From an uncultured Prevotella sp. (GTDB lineage: Bacteria; Bacteroidota; Bacteroidia; Bacteroidales; Bacteroidaceae), in the NCBI GenBank assembly GCA_938028745.1, contig CALIZL010000073.1, forward strand, positions 1 to 8,230: a DNA stretch of 8,230 bases, given 5' to 3'. This document shows positions 5,546-8,230 of this stretch, piece after piece. Every line of letters begins with the position of its first letter. Within the stretch, counting starts at the first letter, position 1. The notes under the pieces were generated by a model. That model searched no databases and was not told where the DNA came from. It was given only the letters and a program-made list of their open reading frames with translations. A program made the translations under genes and the position numbers.

Positions 5546-6088
5546 ATGGACGATTTAAGAACGCTTTGGGAGAAGTATAGCGACCTCGATGTGGTGTCTA
5601 AGTTTGCCAGCATATCGGATGATATATGGAAATTAGGTTCGATTGAAAAGATTAAGGACGAGGTAAGTGCCGACGTCTTTACTTTTCATGTGGCGGTAAA
5701 TATGATAGGTAATTGGAAAGGCGATGGCTGGGATTTTATTTTTTATGAAGGAAGGGCGTTACTTCCCTATATTCCTGATACGTTGAGCAAGTTAGGACTG
5801 GTGGAAATAAAAGATGCTTTTGAACAAACACTAGCCATATTCCCCGATTTTGCAAGCGATTGCGACGAAGAGGTTTATACGGATGTGGCGAACTTCTTGA
5901 TTAATCCGCGATTTAAAGTGGCCGACGAAAGGCTGAACGCTATCTCGAAAGAAGAACGCAGGGCATTGAGCGAGGCATACCATAGAGGTGTTCAAAGGTT
6001 AGACGACCTTTCTGAAAAGCTGTGGGGCTACGGCGCAGAAGAAGATGGCTGGAAAAACGTTTTGGATTATCTAAAAGGCCGGCTCTAA
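5546..6088 (+). CDS. DUF4375/DMP19-like protein (probable immunity-type protein)
   Basis: The 180-residue product is acidic, cytoplasmic and mostly helical. The central part, FHVAVNMIGNWKGDGWDFIF (47-66), then LPYIPDTLSKLGLVEIKDAF (73-92) and EQTLAIFP, resembles the DUF4375 pattern. That pattern is an acidic helix, a V-N-x-x-x-x-x-G-W-x-x-x-x-Y region, an L-x-x-L-G-L-x-x-x-x-x-x-x-x turn and a helix ending in F-P. The C-terminal RLDDLSEKLW (151-160) also fits. DUF4375 occurs in the neisserial DNA-mimic protein DMP19 and in many immunity-type genes. The gene follows the DUF2262-like gene by 49 bases. A TAAGTTTG at 5508-5515 resembles a -7 box but lacks a well-placed -33 element. No known catalytic motif is visible. 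An immunity or protein-mimic role is inference. Confidence 0.6.
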   Translation: MDDLRTLWEKYSDLDVVSKFASISDDIWKLGSIEKIKDEVSADVFTFHVAVNMIGNWKGDGWDFIFYEGRALLPYIPDTLSKLGLVEIKDAFEQTLAIFPDFASDCDEEVYTDVANFLINPRFKVADERLNAISKEERRALSEAYHRGVQRLDDLSEKLWGYGAEEDGWKNVLDYLKGRL

Positions 6089-6293
6089 AAGCTTTCGCTG
6101 CCATTCAGTCGTGGTTTAAGCAACGCTCATTTCTGTGTTTTGCCTTTGTCTGGCATCCCATTGCGCCCAGATGTTACGCTGTAATTGGAGTAAGGAGGCG
6201 TTCGACAGCTGACGATAACAAGTGGTTTCATGCTCTGAGTTTGGCCTATTTTTATGATTTCTTTTGAGGTTTTTCAAGTTTATGACCTTTTAG

Positions 6294-6324
6294 TTGGTGA
6301 TGTAAAATAAAGCTATTACCTTTG
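6294..6324 (+). promoter_or_regulatory. Bacteroidetes-type promoter for the secreted-protein gene
   Basis: A -33 TTG (6294-6296) and a -7 TACCTTTG (6317-6324) are separated by 20 bases, which is the Bacteroidetes primary sigma factor arrangement (TTG, 19-21 bases, TAnnTTTG). The start of transcription would fall at about 6331, leaving a leader of some 85 bases before the ATG at 6416. This is the best promoter in the window. Confidence 0.6.
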
Positions 6325-6415
6325 CAATAACACAAATTGAACCATGCAAGACAAGGCTCTTGCCGTGCTCATACCAGTGAAACTTTTTTTATTATTAACT
6401 AATCCAAGTAACAGA

Positions 6416-7042
6416 ATGACAAAAACATTTACACTTAAACGCGCAAGCCTAATGCTTGCAACCTTATTGCTTTCGGTTGTTGCCTCGGCACAAACGGTGG
6501 TTTTCGACTTTAACAGCGAGAAATGGGTGAATGATGCCAATGGACGTACCATGGAATTGCCCGAAGGAGCAGAACTTGAAGAGGGTGGGGTGAAGATGGT
6601 TAACCACAAAAGGCCTTTTATAAGGGTCACAAATGTGTTGAAAAATCAGCATCTCTTTGTTCCACGGGGTAACTCTTTCGACTTTATTGCCCCCGACGGG
6701 AAACAGATAACCAAGGTGGTGTTCGAGGTTGAGGAGGGGTATTTTGAAATCTCTGCCGATGGCGATAAGGTTTTGCCGAAGGTAAACAATGACGAGAACA
6801 TCCGCATGTGGGAAGGCAATGCACCCAAAGCTACCTTCTTTGGCCTGAACCCGCCTCACATCCGCAAGGCCACGGTTACGCTTGTGGGCAACGGAACTAC
6901 TGGCGTTAATGATGTAACGAGGCAGGGAACTGCTGTGTACAGCGTGTTTAACCTCAATGGCGTTAAGGTTGGCACAACGGCCGATTTCAATCGTTTACCA
7001 GCTGGCGTGTATATCGTTAACGGAAAGAAAGTGGTTAAGTAA
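6416..7042 (+). CDS. Secreted protein with Prevotella-type C-terminal tail
   Basis: The 208-residue product starts with a typical signal peptide (MTKTFTLKRASLMLATLLL then SVVASA, cleavage before QTVVFDF). An ATG 72 bases upstream in frame would add a stretch that spoils this signal, so I chose 6416. The mature part is beta-rich: KVVFEVEEGYFEISADGD, then IRMWEGNAPKATFFGL and IRKATVTLVG, the pattern of a small jelly-roll-like domain common in Bacteroidetes exported proteins. The last ~40 residues, AVYSVFNLNGVKV then LPAGVYIVNGKKVVK, resemble a type IX secretion-type C-terminal sorting tail: N-x-x-G-x-x-V, then L-x-x-G-x-Y-I-V-x-G-x-K-x-x-K. It has its own promoter and so stands apart from the immunity-like run. 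The ligand or function is unknown. Confidence 0.8.
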   Translation: MTKTFTLKRASLMLATLLLSVVASAQTVVFDFNSEKWVNDANGRTMELPEGAELEEGGVKMVNHKRPFIRVTNVLKNQHLFVPRGNSFDFIAPDGKQITKVVFEVEEGYFEISADGDKVLPKVNNDENIRMWEGNAPKATFFGLNPPHIRKATVTLVGNGTTGVNDVTRQGTAVYSVFNLNGVKVGTTADFNRLPAGVYIVNGKKVVK

Positions 7043-7076
7043 GGCTGGTTACCAGCGGTTTGGCTAACGCCCTAGT

Positions 7077-7096
7077 ATGCTGTTTTTCAACAGCAT
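7077..7096 (+). terminator. Stem-loop after the secreted-protein gene
   Basis: ATGCTGTT (7077-7084) pairs perfectly with AACAGCAT (7089-7096) around a TTTC loop, 35 bases after the stop codon. A second small repeat, GCTGG/CCAGC, lies at 7044-7056. There is no downstream T run, so the stem may act as a weak terminator or only protect the mRNA end. Confidence 0.35.
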
Positions 7097-7135
7097 GAAA
7101 GGTAAAACCTATGCCGTAACCCAGTAAAGCCTTGC

Positions 7136-7333
7136 TTAAATCCAAATCGGTTCATTAGAGCCGCTTAGATTTTGTTTGTTGAGTATCTTGCGTGTCTTAT
7201 TCTGGAAAGCGTAGTGGGCTACGTCAAGAGAATAAGACACGCAAGATGCCGACAAACAAACGAAAGATGAACAGGAAACAATGGAAACAACCTAAAATAA
7301 TTGATAAGCGGTCTAGCCACCGATTTAGGTTAA
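7136..7333. repeat. MITE-like palindromic element, copy 2 (inverted relative to copy 1)
   Basis: This ~198 bp element has TTAA at both ends and outer arms TTAAATCCAAATCGGT (left) and ACCGATTTAGGTTAA (right). Next come sub-terminal arms CATTAGAGCCGCTTA and TAAGCGGTCTAGCC. The core is a perfect 19 bp stem, 7185-7203 with 7229-7247 (ATCTTGCGTGTCTTATTCT and its complement). Its 25-base loop can fold further (GCGTAG with CTACGT). Its reverse complement aligns along its length with the element at 3209-3409, and the stem is better preserved here, so this copy may be younger. No transposase gene is present. On either strand a transcript would form a long hairpin, and the element sits just before the protease gene, so it could affect that gene's expression. 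Confidence 0.65.
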
Positions 7334-7348
7334 TGCAATGTGTAAAGA

Positions 7349-8146
7349 ATGAAAAGAGCACTATTTTACCTCTTAGTATATGCAGCAATACTCATTGGTG
7401 TTTTTGCTATATGGGGCTGTGTCGCCATGCTTGGAAAAGTAATCTTTGGTGTATCCTCTGATAATCCAGTATTCGCTTTAACCCTTTTAGTGGCGTTACT
7501 CTTAGGCCAAGTCATAGTTATTTGGCTGTTTATTGATAAAAAGTGGGCAACAATAAGTTGGGGCAGCATTACTAAGCGTGCACGGCCATATATAATTGTT
7601 CTCTCGCTTTTCTTTGTTTTAGCAACTTCCCCCATGGGGGCGATTTTAATAAATATCTTCCCCGATACGTCACCACCAAAGATGCTGTCTTATTTAGATA
7701 ACGCGCCAATCTCTATTGTCGGCATCGTCTATGGCTGCATTGTAACACCCATAGCCGAGGAACTGTGCTTTCGGGGTGCGGTGATGCTTGCACTTTATCG
7801 TTGGAAACGTAATGCGTGGTTTGCCATCCTTGTTTCGGCGGTATTGTTTGGTATATCCCATCTAAACATCGTGCAAGTTTTTTATACTTTCATTCATGGC
7901 GTTTTGATGGGTTGGTTGTTTTATCGCACAGGCAGCCTTATTCCTGGCATTGTAGCACATATAACCAACAATTCGTTGGTTGCGGCTGGCAGCCTTTTCT
8001 TTGGCAATGACAACGAAGTGGCCGGCAGCCTACCACTTGACGATGTTTTTTTCTTGTCCTTTATGGCTCTTTGTCTGGTATTGTTGTTCGCGTGTTGTTG
8101 GGTAGCCAACAGGATGTTTGCAAAGTACGAGCCATTGAAGGTTTGA
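7349..8146 (+). CDS. CPBP family intramembrane metalloprotease
   Basis: The 265-residue protein has about eight hydrophobic segments, starting at residues 4-29, 42-62 and 81-104. It carries the CPBP (Abi/CAAX protease-like, Rce1-related) motifs in order: E-E-L-C-F-R at 137-142, F-G-I-S-H at 167-171, and H-I-T-N-N with H204 and N208. H183 lies in the helix between them (FIHGVLMGW). These E and H residues form the metal and catalytic site, so the enzyme appears intact. Length is typical. Such proteases cleave peptides in the membrane; some protect producers against bacteriocins, while others process prenylated or membrane proteins. Substrate cannot be inferred here. The start lies 16 bases after the MITE-like element, so its promoter is inside or near that repeat. 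No clear ribosome binding site is seen. Confidence 0.9.
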   Translation: MKRALFYLLVYAAILIGVFAIWGCVAMLGKVIFGVSSDNPVFALTLLVALLLGQVIVIWLFIDKKWATISWGSITKRARPYIIVLSLFFVLATSPMGAILINIFPDTSPPKMLSYLDNAPISIVGIVYGCIVTPIAEELCFRGAVMLALYRWKRNAWFAILVSAVLFGISHLNIVQVFYTFIHGVLMGWLFYRTGSLIPGIVAHITNNSLVAAGSLFFGNDNEVAGSLPLDDVFFLSFMALCLVLLFACCWVANRMFAKYEPLKV

Positions 8147-8178
8147 GCGTATGTGCTTAAAACATAACACATAAACGC
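8147..8178 (+). terminator. Possible stem-loop right after the protease gene
   Basis: GCGTATGTG (8147-8155) can pair with CACAT plus ACGC (8168-8178) if two A residues bulge out. There is no T-tract after it. The remaining bases to the window end show nothing I can support. Confidence 0.2.
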
Positions 8179-8230
8179 GGCTCAGCGGAAGATTAGTGGG
8201 GACTACGCATAAATCTTTGAAAGTCTAAAC

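Noticed and set aside
6344..6415. Upstream in-frame ATG extending the secreted protein by 24 residues
   Set aside because: The extension would place an extra hydrophobic stretch before a complete signal peptide; 6416 gives a normal signal peptide.

Overview
The window looks like an accessory island from a Bacteroidota genome, most likely Prevotella or a close relative. Three signals point there: a Bacteroidetes-type -7 box (TAnnTTTG) with a suitably spaced -33 TTG upstream of the secreted-protein gene, a Prevotella-style C-terminal tail (GVYIVNGKKVVK), and roughly 40% GC with weak Shine-Dalgarno sites. All credible genes are on the + strand. No rRNA, tRNA, CRISPR array or transposase was seen.

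Region 1 (1-2550) opens with the last ~37 codons of an RHS/YD-repeat protein that stops early. Four small genes for exported or membrane-anchored proteins follow. Genes 2, 3 and 4 are diverged tandem paralogues of one unrecognised family. Gene 4 is broken by an internal deletion and a frameshift, and a short C-terminal relic of a further copy follows it. The gaps between these genes hold ORF tails without starts; the first two end exactly over the start codon of the next gene (11-base and 4-base overlaps). That is the arrangement expected of toxin C-termini coupled to immunity genes, so this stretch reads as a graveyard of displaced RHS toxin tips with surviving orphan immunity-like genes. That reading is inference.

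Region 2 (2548-4513) has one unrecognised cytoplasmic gene, then about 1.5 kb without a convincing gene. This non-coding stretch contains a ~200 bp imperfectly palindromic MITE-like element, a tandem repeat with a strict 22 bp period (two 11 bp half-units with phased T-tracts), and a candidate promoter about 220 bases upstream of the next gene.

Region 3 (4514-6088) is a compact run of three small acidic cytoplasmic proteins: a YfbM/DUF1877 protein (confident), a DUF2262-like protein and a DUF4375/DMP19-like protein. Such unrelated single-domain proteins next to each other are typical of immunity-gene arrays behind polymorphic toxins.

Region 4 (6089-8230) has a secreted protein with its own promoter, a second MITE-like copy in inverted orientation to the first, and a CPBP-family intramembrane protease with all catalytic motifs present.
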